From G963668185 sp963668185 (GTDB lineage Bacteria; Chloroflexota; Dehalococcoidia; Lucifugimonadales; G963668185), in assembly GCA_963668185.1 (NCBI GenBank), contig OY764162.1, forward strand, positions 2,108,001 to 2,172,000: a stretch of 64,000 nt of DNA, written 5' to 3'. The notes beneath the pieces are model-generated. The model worked only from the letters and a program-made list of their open reading frames with translations, searched no databases and was not told where the DNA came from. The position numbers were made by a program, and so were the translations under genes. Shown here piece after piece: positions 22,838-31,934 of the stretch (position 1 is the first letter of the stretch; every line of letters begins with the position of its first letter).

Positions 22838-25504
22838 ATGACGAACGCCGGGGACATCCCGCGAGGGCCTGACGACGCAGCGTCCCGCAAATCCGCAGCC
22901 CCCTTGGCCCTGCCGGCCACGTTGCGTGGGCGGCTTGCGCTCCTCGTCGTAGCCGCGGTCATCCTCCTCGCCCTCGGCCTGCTCCTCTACGAGGTCTCGT
23001 CTGCGGGCCAGCCCGCTCAGGCCCTGAGTGCCGACGGCCCCCGCCCGGGCCTCATGATGCCGCCGGAAGTGACCGAGGCGCAACAGGCCGGCGGAACATG
23101 GTCTGACATCATCGACGAAGACGGCTGGCCCGCCCGCCTGCCGGTCCTGGCGTGGCTGATCGTCGTGGAGGGCCTATCGCTCCTCGCGCTGCCCCTCGGC
23201 TTCCGGGTCTTCCGCTCCCTGCCGGACAGGGGGTTCCTGCTCACCAAGATTCTCGCGCTCCTCATCGTATGCTTCGTGGTCTGGGTCTTGGCGAGCCTCC
23301 ACTGGATGGCCTTCTCCCGCGCGTCCATCGGCGTGGCGATTGCCGGCCTGGCCGCTGCCTCCTTGCTCGCGCTGTGGCAGAGCCGCGATGACATGCTCGC
23401 CTTCGTCAAAAGGCGCTGGCCGGTCCTCCTCGTCGGCGAAGTCCTGTTTCTCGCAGCGTTCCTGGCGTTCGTCGCCGTCCGCATGGCAAACCCCGACCTC
23501 TGGCACCCGGACTTCGGCGGCGAGAAGCCGATGGACCTCGCCTACCTCACCGCCGCGCTGCGTTCGACGTACATGCCGCCCTACGACCCGTGGTTTGCGG
23601 GCGGTCACGTCAACTACTACTACTGGGGCCACTTCGTCGTCGCCACCCTGGCGCGCGCGACAGGCATCGCGCCGGCCGTCGCGTATAACCTCGCCGTGCC
23701 GTTGTTCTTCGCACTGACGGCCGGCGCGGCCTTCTCCCTCGTGTACAACATGGCCGAAGCCGCGCTCCGGCTCCGGACGCCGGGCCCCGTTTCGCGCGCA
23801 CTCCGATGGTCGCCCGTAGCCGCCGGCCTCGCGGGCGCGGCGTTCGTGGCGGTGCTCGGCAATCTGGACGGCGCGGTGCAGGTGGGCGAGGGCGTATGGC
23901 GCGCCCTCGTTCAGGGCATGCCATTCGGCGAGTTCGACTTCTGGCGCAGCAGCCGCATGATGCCGCCGGACCCTCCCGGCAACGAGATCACCGAGTTCCC
24001 GTTCTTTACATTCCTGTTCGGCGACCTTCACGCCCACATGATGGCCCTGCCGTTCACGCTGCTCGTGCTGGGGGTCTCGCTTGCCGTCGTCTTGTCCGCG
24101 CTCCGCTCTCGTCAGGGCGCGCGATGGCGCGCGCGCGACTTGGCCTTGCTGGCCGTGCTCGGGCTCTCGGTCGGTGTTCTGCGCCCCTTGAACACTTGGG
24201 ACTATCCCACGTACTTGGCCGTTGCCTTCGCAGCCATCTGCCTGTCCGTCTACGTCCGGGAAGGACGCATCTCGCTCGGTGCCGTTGGGGAATCTGCGCT
24301 TAAGGTTCTGTTCGTGGCGGCAGTCGGCTGGCTCGCGTTCCTGCCATACATTCGCACGAACGAAGTGTTTTTCACGAGCTTGGAGGCAACGACGAACACC
24401 ACCGTACTATGGCAATTCCTGGCCATACACGGGCTGTTCGTCTTCATCATCGGCTCGTTCCTGCTGTCCGGCCCGCTTCCCCGGCTCAACGCTGTGCTCG
24501 CCTGGGCGCGGCTTGGCCTTGGCAGTACTTCGGTTGTGCAGGCCCCCCTGTCCGCGCTGGGGCTGCTGGCGCTGGCCGGCCTCGGCTTCCTGGCATACGT
24601 CTGGTGGCCGGCCTCCGCCGGCAGTACCCTGCCCTTCGCCGCGCTCGCGCTAATTCTGCTCGCCATGCGGCTCCTATTGCGGCGGAGACCGTCGCGCGCC
24701 GACTGGCCCGTGCTTGCGTACGCCGGGACCATGATCGCCGTCGCGCTCGGCTTGGTCATCGGACTGGAGATCTGGCGCGTGGAGGGCGACATTGGCCGCA
24801 TGAACAGCGTCTTCAAGGGCTACCTCCAGGTCTGGGTGCTCCTCGCCGTGGCCTCCGCCTTCCTGCTCTGGTACATGCTTGATGTGCGGCTCGGGCGAGC
24901 GCCCCGGCTGCCCCGTGCGCTATGGCTGGGCACCGCGCTCGCTCTGATCGCGGGCGCTGGGCTGTACACGGTGCTCGGCGCGAATGACCGGCTGGACTTC
25001 AGGTTCGAGGGCATGTCCGTGCCCTTGACGCTGGACGGTGAGGCGTACGTGAACGGCGCCGTCTATCAGGATGCGCCGGGGCCAATCGACCTCGCAGCCG
25101 ACTTCGAAGGAATACGGTGGCTGCGGGACAACGTAGAAGGCTCGCCCGTGGTGCTGGAGGCCGTGACGCCGTTCTATCGATGGGGCGGAAGGGTATCGGC
25201 GTACACAGGGCTGCCCACCGTACTGGGCTGGAAATGGCACCAGGAGCAGCAGCGCTGGAGCTACCGTTGGGCGGTCGAACAGCGGAACTACGAGGTCAAC
25301 CTCATCTACCGGACTTCCGACTCCGCCAAAGCTCTGCGACTCCTTCGGAAATACAACGTTCGGTACGTGTACGTAGGGCAGGTGGAGCGGCTGTACTACC
25401 CACCGGAAGGGCTGGCCAAGTTCGACGACAGGCTCGCCGGGCGCCTCACGCCAGTCTTCGACAACGGGCAAACAACCATCTACCGCCTGGCCCATTCCGA
25501 TTGA
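22838..25504 (+). CDS. DUF2298 (YYY-family) large polytopic membrane protein
   Basis: The 888-residue protein has well over ten hydrophobic helices and the family hallmark HVNYYYWGHFVVA near residue 260, with GDLHAHMMALPFTLLVLG and GVLRPLNTWDYPTYLA downstream. A soluble C-terminal part (about 740-888) includes IRWLRDNVEG and a sugar-polymerase-like VLGWKWHQEQQRWSYR. The family occurs mainly in Chloroflexi and archaea and resembles GT-C glycosyltransferases or oligosaccharyl transferases, so a role in surface glycan assembly is plausible but unproven. It may be co-transcribed with the aminotransferase gene. Confidence 0.87.
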   Translation: MTNAGDIPRGPDDAASRKSAAPLALPATLRGRLALLVVAAVILLALGLLLYEVSSAGQPAQALSADGPRPGLMMPPEVTEAQQAGGTWSDIIDEDGWPARLPVLAWLIVVEGLSLLALPLGFRVFRSLPDRGFLLTKILALLIVCFVVWVLASLHWMAFSRASIGVAIAGLAAASLLALWQSRDDMLAFVKRRWPVLLVGEVLFLAAFLAFVAVRMANPDLWHPDFGGEKPMDLAYLTAALRSTYMPPYDPWFAGGHVNYYYWGHFVVATLARATGIAPAVAYNLAVPLFFALTAGAAFSLVYNMAEAALRLRTPGPVSRALRWSPVAAGLAGAAFVAVLGNLDGAVQVGEGVWRALVQGMPFGEFDFWRSSRMMPPDPPGNEITEFPFFTFLFGDLHAHMMALPFTLLVLGVSLAVVLSALRSRQGARWRARDLALLAVLGLSVGVLRPLNTWDYPTYLAVAFAAICLSVYVREGRISLGAVGESALKVLFVAAVGWLAFLPYIRTNEVFFTSLEATTNTTVLWQFLAIHGLFVFIIGSFLLSGPLPRLNAVLAWARLGLGSTSVVQAPLSALGLLALAGLGFLAYVWWPASAGSTLPFAALALILLAMRLLLRRRPSRADWPVLAYAGTMIAVALGLVIGLEIWRVEGDIGRMNSVFKGYLQVWVLLAVASAFLLWYMLDVRLGRAPRLPRALWLGTALALIAGAGLYTVLGANDRLDFRFEGMSVPLTLDGEAYVNGAVYQDAPGPIDLAADFEGIRWLRDNVEGSPVVLEAVTPFYRWGGRVSAYTGLPTVLGWKWHQEQQRWSYRWAVEQRNYEVNLIYRTSDSAKALRLLRKYNVRYVYVGQVERLYYPPEGLAKFDDRLAGRLTPVFDNGQTTIYRLAHSD

Positions 25505-25600
25505 CACTACCCTTGCCCAAACTTAGAATCACGCTGTCCGGGCGGCGTGGCACTGTGTGCAAGTTCCGGACGGTACACTAATCCACCCGCGGAGGCGCCA

Positions 25601-25840
25601 ATGAAGACGAGAGCATACATACTGATAGAGACTGCCGTCGGCAAGTCCCGGAGCGTCTCCGAGACCCTCAAGACCTTGCCCGGCGTCGACACTGTCGATG
25701 CCGTAACCGGGCCGTATGACATCATCGCGATCGTTAGCGCCAGCGATCTGAACGCGGTCGGTGACCTGGTCACAAGCCAGATTCACACCATCAACGGAAT
25801 CGTCCGGACTGTAACCTGCCTCTCGGTCGGGGGAAGTTAG
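25601..25840 (+). CDS. Stand-alone Lrp/AsnC ligand-binding (RAM) domain protein
   Basis: The 79-residue protein is a single RAM domain: AYILIETAVGKSRSVSETLKT, then VDAVTGPYDIIAIVSASD and IHTINGIVRTVTCLSV, without the DNA-binding helix-turn-helix of Lrp. Such stand-alone proteins form oligomers and bind amino acids. The ATG at 25601 follows GGAGG; the longer open frame adds 18 unconserved residues. It precedes the acyl-CoA dehydrogenase gene by about 107 bases. Confidence 0.86.
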   Translation: MKTRAYILIETAVGKSRSVSETLKTLPGVDTVDAVTGPYDIIAIVSASDLNAVGDLVTSQIHTINGIVRTVTCLSVGGS

Positions 25841-25947
25841 ACAGGATCGGGCCGAACGGTACCGGCCAGTGGCGCACCGCTTCGTAGCGGGCGCAGAAAC
25901 AGTCCGCCCGAACAGAATAGGCTAGAGTAGTAAGGAGGAGGCCCTCC

Positions 25948-27120
25948 ATGGATTTCAGGTTCGATACGAAAGACGTTGAGTTCAGAGACGAAGTCGCCGA
26001 GTTTGCCGACAAGGAGCTTCCCTGGGACTGGCGGACCGAGACCCTTGACCCCGAGGAGCCGGAAGACGGCAAGGTAGTCCAGCAGTTCAAGAAGAAGCTC
26101 GCCGACCAGGGCTGGCTGACCATGGCTTGGCCCAGCGAGTACGGCGGGCGCGACGCTCCGCACATACAGCAGATGATCTTCAACGAGGAGATGGCCTATC
26201 GCGGCGTTCCCGTTGGGGACATGGGCGTGAGAATGGTCGGTCCCATCCTGATGATGTACGGCACCGACGAGCAGAAGGCCGATTTCCTTCCGAAGATCGC
26301 CAGGGCCGACATTAGCTGGTGCCAGGGCTACTCTGAGCCCAACTCCGGCTCCGATCTCGCGAGCCTGCAGACCAGGGCCGTCGTCGACGGCGACGACTAC
26401 GTCGTGAACGGCTCCAAGCTCTGGAACGGCGCCCACTCCGGCGCTGACCACATGTTCCTGCTCACCCGCACCGATCCGGACGCGCCCAAGCACAGGGGCA
26501 TCAGCTTCCTTCTCACGGAGATGGCGGCCCCCGGAATCACCGTCGAGCGCGTCCCCATGATGTGGGACGGCGCTCGCGCCCTCGTGACGTTCGATGACGT
26601 GCGCATCCCCCGAGAGAACCTCGTCGGCGAGGAGAACCGCGGCTGGTACGTCGGCGCGGCGCTCCTGGACTTCGAGCGCTCCGGCGTGGACCGGCCGGCT
26701 AGGGCGAAGCGAATCCTGGAAGACCTCGTGCAACTGTGCAAGGAAACGAAGCGCAACGGCAAGCCCCTCTCGGAAGACCCCGTCTTCCGCAACCGGCTCG
26801 CCGACGCTGCCGTACAGATCGAGGCGGCGCGGATGATGTGCTACCAGGTCGCTTGGATGCAGAGCCAGGGCCTCGTTCCCAACCGTGAGGCGTCCACGTG
26901 CAAGGCCTTCGGCACAGAGATGATCCTGCGCATGTACAACCTCGGCATGCAGATCATGGGCCTGCACGGCCAGCTCAAGCCCGGCTCCAAGCACGCCCCG
27001 CTCAAGGGCCGCTTGGAGAAGGCTTATCTGGCCGCCCACGGCGGGCAGGTCGCCGGCGGAACGTCCGAGATCCAGCGGAACGTCATCGCCACTCGCGGCC
27101 TCGGTCTGCCCAGGGGCTAG
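25948..27120 (+). CDS. Acyl-CoA dehydrogenase family protein (1 of 2)
   Basis: The 390-residue flavoenzyme has the substrate/FAD motif QGYSEPNSGSDLASL (about residues 129-143), a middle beta domain and the C-terminal HGGQVAGGTSEIQRNVIA that contacts FAD. Acyl-CoA dehydrogenases make 2,3-enoyl-CoAs. TAAGGAGGAG precedes the ATG. A second member at 27851 lacks the TSEIQRN segment; in actinobacterial FadE/ChsE pairs such unlike subunits form one heteromeric enzyme, and the same could hold here (inference). The substrate is unknown, possibly a CoA ester of a bulky compound. Confidence 0.9.
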   Translation: MDFRFDTKDVEFRDEVAEFADKELPWDWRTETLDPEEPEDGKVVQQFKKKLADQGWLTMAWPSEYGGRDAPHIQQMIFNEEMAYRGVPVGDMGVRMVGPILMMYGTDEQKADFLPKIARADISWCQGYSEPNSGSDLASLQTRAVVDGDDYVVNGSKLWNGAHSGADHMFLLTRTDPDAPKHRGISFLLTEMAAPGITVERVPMMWDGARALVTFDDVRIPRENLVGEENRGWYVGAALLDFERSGVDRPARAKRILEDLVQLCKETKRNGKPLSEDPVFRNRLADAAVQIEAARMMCYQVAWMQSQGLVPNREASTCKAFGTEMILRMYNLGMQIMGLHGQLKPGSKHAPLKGRLEKAYLAAHGGQVAGGTSEIQRNVIATRGLGLPRG

Positions 27121-27173
27121 CGTTGCAGGCCGGAACGCCCCCTAGTCCTTGATGAGTCCTTTGCACAATCGTC

Positions 27174-27193
27174 ATTCCGGCGAAGGCCGGAAT
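27174..27193. repeat. Short dispersed hairpin repeat (ATTCCGGC-gaag-GCCGGAAT)
   Basis: Eight-base perfect arms flank a four-base loop. Translated, the element gives the HSGEGRNPE peptide often seen when this repeat type is read as coding. It lies at the beginning of the NUDIX open frame, which warns against using the most upstream start there. A related but longer hairpin lies at 14185-14229. Confidence 0.75.
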
Positions 27194-27205
27194 CCAGAAG
27201 CAGGA

Positions 27206-27817
27206 ATGGCGAGTGCCTATGCGGCTCCAAGGCAGGTCTTCGAAGCGTATGACAGGTCCGCACATGGCGACGAAGAAGGCCCTCTGCACGGGTCGAAGTG
27301 CGCCACAGGCGGCAATGGATCTACGTCTGCCTGCCAGTCGTGCGGTCGCATTCAGCGCCGCTCGCCGTCGGTGGCGGTGTGCGTATTGATCGAACGCGAT
27401 GGCAAGGTACTGCTCGGCAAGCGTTCCTCGCACCCTTTCCCGGGGAAGTGGGCGCTGCCCGGAGGATATCTGGAGTACGACGAGGACTATCTCACCGCCG
27501 CCCGTCGTGAGACGAAAGAAGAAACTGGACTGGACGTCGAAGTTACCGCAATAGTCAACGTGGTCACCAACTATCTGACGCCGGATCTGCACATGCTGGC
27601 TGTGTTTTGCGCAGCTAGGCCGGTTGGCGGCCTTGAGGCCCCTGACGACGACCTGAGCGAACTCAAATGGGTGGATCTCGCCGGCCCGTTCCCTCCTATG
27701 GCGTTCGAAGCGGACGAGCATGCGATCAAGCGCTTCAGGGAGTCCGGCCACGCCGGGATAGCCGCCGATCCAGACTTCGCCTCGGGATTGCCTGTGGCGC
27801 AGGAACCAACCTCGTAG
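27206..27817 (+). CDS. NUDIX hydrolase with (degenerate) N-terminal zinc ribbon
   Basis: The Nudix box is complete: GGYLEYDEDYLTAARRETKE followed by ETGL. In front stands the strand SPSVAVCVLIERDGKVLLGK. A CQSCGRI knuckle precedes the domain, as in zinc-ribbon NUDIX proteins (NudC-like), but the first knuckle is absent in this frame. The frame starting at ATG 27264 instead reads LCTGRSAPQAAMDLRLPA, which resembles that missing part, so a frameshift is possible. The start is uncertain because the upstream frame runs into a short repeat. It sits between two acyl-CoA dehydrogenase genes; the substrate is probably a nucleotide derivative. Confidence 0.75.
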   Translation: MASAYAAPRQVFEAYDRSAHGDEEGPLHGSKCATGGNGSTSACQSCGRIQRRSPSVAVCVLIERDGKVLLGKRSSHPFPGKWALPGGYLEYDEDYLTAARRETKEETGLDVEVTAIVNVVTNYLTPDLHMLAVFCAARPVGGLEAPDDDLSELKWVDLAGPFPPMAFEADEHAIKRFRESGHAGIAADPDFASGLPVAQEPTS

Positions 27818-27850
27818 CAACTTAAGTTTAACACCTAGCGGGAGAAACCA

Positions 27851-28975
27851 ATGGACCTAGGCTTGACCGAGACCCAGCAGCTTCTCAGGAACACGGCAAA
27901 GGAGTTCCTGGAGACCGAGTGCCCCAGCAGCTACGTCCGCGAGATGGAGCAGGACGAGCGCGGCTACACCCCCGAAATGTGGGAGAAGATCGCGGAACAG
28001 GGCTGGCTCGGCCTGCCGTTCCCAGAGGAGTACGGCGGCGCGGGACTGGACTTCATGGATCTCGCCATTCTCCTGGAAGAAATGGGGCGGTACATGCTGC
28101 CGGGCCCCTTCTTCACCACCGTCGTCATGGGCGGCATGGCCATTCTCGAAGGAGGCTCCGAAGACCAGAAGAAGGAGTACCTATCCAGGATCGCCCAGGG
28201 CCAGATCACCGTCACCCTCGCCCTGACCGAGCCCAACGGTCGGTGGGACGCCGGGGGTGTCGAGACCACGGCTGAGAGGGACGGCGACGACTGGGTGCTC
28301 AACGGCGTCAAGCTGTTCACGCCGTACGCGCACGTCTGCGACTACCTGCTGGTCGTCGCCAAGACCGGGCCCGGTGCAGAGGAAGTCTCGATGTTCATGA
28401 CGCCGCGCGACGCAGACGGCGCGAATCAGACCTTGCTCAAGACCATTGCCTCGGACCGGCAGTCCGAGGTCATTCTCGAAAATGTGCGCGTTCCGGGAAG
28501 CGCGCTCATCGGCGAGTTGAACGGCGCGTGGCCCGTCATGGAGAAGGTGAAGGCATACGGTGCGGTCGGCAAGTGCGCCGAGCTCTCGGGCGCGACGCAG
28601 CAGGTGCTCGACATGACGGTCGAGTACGCCAAGCAGCGCCTCCAGTTCGGCCGGCCGATCGGCAGCTTCCAGGCCATACAGCACCACTGCGCCAACATGG
28701 CAATAGACGTCGAAGGCTCCAAGTACATCACATACCAGGCGGCGTGGGCGCTGGCCGAGGGACAGAACGCCGACAGGGAAGTCTCGCTGGCTAAGGCATG
28801 GGTGAGCGACGCGTCGAAGCGCGTGTGCGCTACCGGCCACCAGTGCCACGGCGCGATCGGCTTCACCATGGAGCACGACATGCAACTCTTCTCCAGGCGC
28901 GCCAAGGCCGCGGAGCTGATGTTCGGAGACGGCGACCACCACAAGGAGATCGTCGCCGACATGATCGGCCTGTAG
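27851..28975 (+). CDS. Acyl-CoA dehydrogenase family protein (2 of 2)
   Basis: The 374-residue protein has LALTEPNGRWDAGGV in place of the usual Gly-Ser-Asp loop, then YAKQRLQFGRPIGSFQAIQH and CHGAIGFTMEHDMQLFSRRA. It lacks the C-terminal TSEIQRN segment seen in the partner at 25948-27120. Divergent ACADs of this kind often serve as the second subunit of a heteromeric dehydrogenase. AGCGGGAGAAACC precedes the ATG. The downstream dehydratase gene starts 30 bases later. Confidence 0.88.
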   Translation: MDLGLTETQQLLRNTAKEFLETECPSSYVREMEQDERGYTPEMWEKIAEQGWLGLPFPEEYGGAGLDFMDLAILLEEMGRYMLPGPFFTTVVMGGMAILEGGSEDQKKEYLSRIAQGQITVTLALTEPNGRWDAGGVETTAERDGDDWVLNGVKLFTPYAHVCDYLLVVAKTGPGAEEVSMFMTPRDADGANQTLLKTIASDRQSEVILENVRVPGSALIGELNGAWPVMEKVKAYGAVGKCAELSGATQQVLDMTVEYAKQRLQFGRPIGSFQAIQHHCANMAIDVEGSKYITYQAAWALAEGQNADREVSLAKAWVSDASKRVCATGHQCHGAIGFTMEHDMQLFSRRAKAAELMFGDGDHHKEIVADMIGL

Positions 28976-29005
28976 ATCGCGTCAGACACCTTCTAGCGCC
29001 GGTCC

Positions 29006-30175
29006 ATGAAGATCAAGGAAATCGTCGCATTCCCGGTTGAACTCCCCGGCAGCGTTTCCGGTACGCCGGCAGGTCGGCCGCCTTCCGCACGGAGGGCCGA
29101 GATAGCTAACCCGACGTCCAGATACTCGAAGGACAGGCTCCAAAGCCGCTGGCGGCCCAACTGGCCTCCGCTCGCCTGCATAGTGACGGCGGAGGACGGG
29201 ACATGGGGTCTGGGCATGACCACGTACAGCGGCCCTGCCGCGCCCGTAATCAACGACCATTTCGCGCCAACGCTCGTCGGCGAAGAGTGCATGGCCGTCG
29301 AAATGCTGTGGGACATGATGTTCCGTATGTCGTCGCATTACGGTCCGTCCGGTCTGGCGAGTTACGCCATCAGCGCGGTCGACCTCGCTCTCTGGGACCT
29401 CAAAGGCAAGCTCCTCGGCCGGCCGGTCTATGAACTATTGGGAGGCCCGGCCAGGGACAGCGTCTTCTGCTACGCGACCGGCAACGACACAGACTGGCAC
29501 GTGGAGCTGGGTTTCAAGGCCACGAAGCTGTCTTGCCTGCACGGCCCAACCGACGGACTGGAAGGCTTGCGGAAGAACGAGGAACTCGTCGCGAGCGCCA
29601 GGGACAAGATCGGCGCAGACGTCGAGTTGATGCTCGACTGCTGGATGGCGCTGGACCTCGAGTACGCAGTGAGGCTGGCCGAGAGACTGCGGCCTTACGA
29701 CTTAAAGTGGATGGAGGACAGCCTGCTGCCGGAAGACTTCGACGGCTTCGCGGAGATGCGCCGGCGCCTGCCGTGGCAGACCCTCGCCACCGGCGAGCAC
29801 TGGTACACGACTCTGCCCTTCATGTCGGCGGCTGCGCGGCATTCGGTCGACATCTTCCAGCCCGACATCCAATGGGTGGGTGGCGCAACTGCCGTTGTGA
29901 AGATCTGCCACGTCGCCGAGGCAGCCGGAATCTCGGTCATGCCTCACATGGGAGTGAACGACGCCTACGGCCAGCACGTCTGCTACGCGATGCCAGCCGT
30001 TGCGTGGGGCGAGTTGTTTATAGGGTCAGAGCCCGGAGTGCCGCTGGAAAGCGTGAAAGGCTATCGACAGACGCCCGGCATGTCCCTCCCCAAAGACGGC
30101 ACGCTCGCCCCGAGCGACGCCCCCGGCTTCGGCATCGAACTCACTCTGGATGAACTCCACGCCGCCCGCGCTTAG
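29006..30175 (+). CDS. Enolase-superfamily acid-sugar dehydratase, L-rhamnonate dehydratase-like
   Basis: The 389-residue protein has the mandelate-racemase-type barrel with metal ligands Asp211 (LDCWM), Glu237 (MEDSLLPED) and Glu263 (TGEHWYT) and a catalytic His314-Asp287 pair (PHMG; FQPDIQW). The N-terminal NWPPLACIVTAEDGTWG and AISAVDLALWDLKGK segments match rhamnonate dehydratases, which remove water from acid sugars to give 2-keto-3-deoxy acids. Other acid sugars are possible. It is convergent with the ABC exporter genes, whose stop codon overlaps its own. Confidence 0.82.
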   Translation: MKIKEIVAFPVELPGSVSGTPAGRPPSARRAEIANPTSRYSKDRLQSRWRPNWPPLACIVTAEDGTWGLGMTTYSGPAAPVINDHFAPTLVGEECMAVEMLWDMMFRMSSHYGPSGLASYAISAVDLALWDLKGKLLGRPVYELLGGPARDSVFCYATGNDTDWHVELGFKATKLSCLHGPTDGLEGLRKNEELVASARDKIGADVELMLDCWMALDLEYAVRLAERLRPYDLKWMEDSLLPEDFDGFAEMRRRLPWQTLATGEHWYTTLPFMSAAARHSVDIFQPDIQWVGGATAVVKICHVAEAAGISVMPHMGVNDAYGQHVCYAMPAVAWGELFIGSEPGVPLESVKGYRQTPGMSLPKDGTLAPSDAPGFGIELTLDELHAARA

Positions 30176-30963
30176 CTCCGCGACACGCGCCCTCTCAGCG
30201 CCGCGAGCGCCAGGCTCACGCTGACCACCCCAACGCCCGCCAAACAGGCGAGACCCTTCAGCAACTCATCCCACTCCCAGCCGACCATCACGAGCGAGCG
30301 AAGCGCCCCCAGCAGGTAAGTGACCGGGTTGTACGTAGCTATGGCCTGCAGCCACCCCGTCATCGCCTCCAGCGGGATGAAGGCCGGCGCCAGGAACATG
30401 AACGGAAAGAACAGCAGGAAGCTCGTGTTCACGGCGGTCGGGTTGCCCGTCTTGAGCGCAATCGCGTACGGAAACCCCGCATAGACCATGCTCCATGATG
30501 CCGCGATGCCCAGGAACAGCAACATGCCCGGCAGTCCGGTCTCAAACCGCACGCCAACCGCAAAGCCCATGATCAACACAGGCACCGACACGAGCGCCAC
30601 CATGATGAAGTCCGCCGTCATCAGTCCCAGCAACAGCCCCAGACGCCGGATCGGCGTGAGCGACAGCCTGTCGAAGTAGCCGCTCTTGATGTCCAGCACC
30701 AGCGCCACCGCTCTCGTCAAGCCCGTAACGGCGAACAGGATCGCCAGTGGCAGTTGGAACGCCTTGAAGTCTATGTCGCCGCCTTGCTCAACGAGGTCCT
30801 GGAGCGCGCCAATGTTTATCGCGTAGAAGAAGGCGGGCATTATCAGCGCAGGCAAGACGGTCTCCGGCTCGCGCCTCACGGCGCGGAGCGCGCGTCCCGC
30901 CATGAAGAAGATGTCCGGCAGGAAGTTGCCGCCCCTGCTCCGTACCTGCTCCGCAAGGGTCAT
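30172..30963 (-). CDS. ABC-2 exporter permease (DrrB-like)
   Basis: The 263-residue protein has six hydrophobic segments and the ABC2 coupling-region motif YFDRLSLTPIRRLGLLLG, plus AFIPLEAMTGWLQAIATYNPVT, the end-of-domain signature of the DrrB/ABC-2 family. Its ATG overlaps the stop of the upstream ATPase gene by four bases, showing tight translational coupling. Related exporters move antibiotics or lipids; the cargo here is unknown. Confidence 0.88.
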   Translation of the reverse strand: MTLAEQVRSRGGNFLPDIFFMAGRALRAVRREPETVLPALIMPAFFYAINIGALQDLVEQGGDIDFKAFQLPLAILFAVTGLTRAVALVLDIKSGYFDRLSLTPIRRLGLLLGLMTADFIMVALVSVPVLIMGFAVGVRFETGLPGMLLFLGIAASWSMVYAGFPYAIALKTGNPTAVNTSFLLFFPFMFLAPAFIPLEAMTGWLQAIATYNPVTYLLGALRSLVMVGWEWDELLKGLACLAGVGVVSVSLALAALRGRVSRS

Positions 30964-31934
30964 TGCTCTTCGCTCTCCTCGTCGGTGTCTGCGTCAACCT
31001 CCAGCCTTGCGCCCGTATAGTGCAGAAACACGTCGTCTAAGGTCGGCGTTCTGAGCGTCAACTCCTGCACCTGGATCCCCGACTGGTCGAGCGCAATCGC
31101 AACAGGCCCAATGACCTTAGGGCCGTCCTTAACGCTCACCGTCAACTCGACGCCGAAAGTCTCTACGTTCTCGACGTCGGGCACGCCGGCGCAGATCTGC
31201 GCGGCCTTGTCCGGGTCGCCCTCTACACTGACTATAATGACGTCCGAGCCGATGGAGTGTTTCAGGTCGTCAGGAGCGCCCTCGGCTACGATCCGTCCCT
31301 GGTCGATAATGCCCACACGCTCAGCCAGGTGATCCGCCTCCTCCAAGTACTGCGTGGTCAGGAACATCGTCACGCCCAGCTCGCTGTTCACCCGTCGCAC
31401 TTCGTCCCATACCTTCGCCCTGCTGATCGGATCGAGTCCCGTCGTAGGCTCATCCAGGAACAGCACGTCCGGGTTGTGTATCAGCGCCGCCGCAAAGTCA
31501 AGCCTGCGCTTCATGCCGCCGGAGTAGGTTTCGACTAGACGGTCGATCGCATCTCCGATATCCACCAGCTCCAGGAGTTCTTCGACACGACTTCTGACGC
31601 CTCTGCCCCGAAGGCCGTACAGCCTGCCCTGCAACTCTAGGAGTTCCCGCCCCGTCTGCTTGTCATCGAGGGCCGCTTCTTGCAGAGCGGCGCCGATCCG
31701 CAGGCGCACGTCGGTCGGACTCTTGACAACGTCATAACCCGCCACCACGGCGCTACCGCTCGTGGGCAGAAGCAGCGTCGTAAGCATACGCACGACGGTC
31801 GTCTTCCCCGCGCCGTTCGGTCCCAGGAAGCCATACACCTCCCCGTTGGGCACGCTCAGGTCAACCTCATCGACTGCCCTGACGTCTCCAAAGCTTCGGG
31901 ACAGCGCGCTGGCCTCGATTGCGTTCTCTGACAA
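30960..31934 (-). CDS. ABC exporter ATP-binding protein (DrrA-like)
   Basis: The 324-residue ATPase has Walker A GPNGAGKTTVV, signature TYSGGMKRRLD, Walker B VLFLDEPTTGLDP and an H-loop in TTQYLEEADHLAE. The roughly 80-residue C-terminal extension with ELTLRTPTLDDVFLHYTG is typical of DrrA-type drug-exporter ATPases. It forms a two-gene operon with the permease at 30172-30963. About 330 bases separate it from the divergent ligA. Confidence 0.92.
   Translation of the reverse strand: MSENAIEASALSRSFGDVRAVDEVDLSVPNGEVYGFLGPNGAGKTTVVRMLTTLLLPTSGSAVVAGYDVVKSPTDVRLRIGAALQEAALDDKQTGRELLELQGRLYGLRGRGVRSRVEELLELVDIGDAIDRLVETYSGGMKRRLDFAAALIHNPDVLFLDEPTTGLDPISRAKVWDEVRRVNSELGVTMFLTTQYLEEADHLAERVGIIDQGRIVAEGAPDDLKHSIGSDVIIVSVEGDPDKAAQICAGVPDVENVETFGVELTVSVKDGPKVIGPVAIALDQSGIQVQELTLRTPTLDDVFLHYTGARLEVDADTDEESEEQ

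Noticed and set aside
25837..27039. 400-codon minus-strand frame
   Set aside because: It is antisense to a clear acyl-CoA dehydrogenase.
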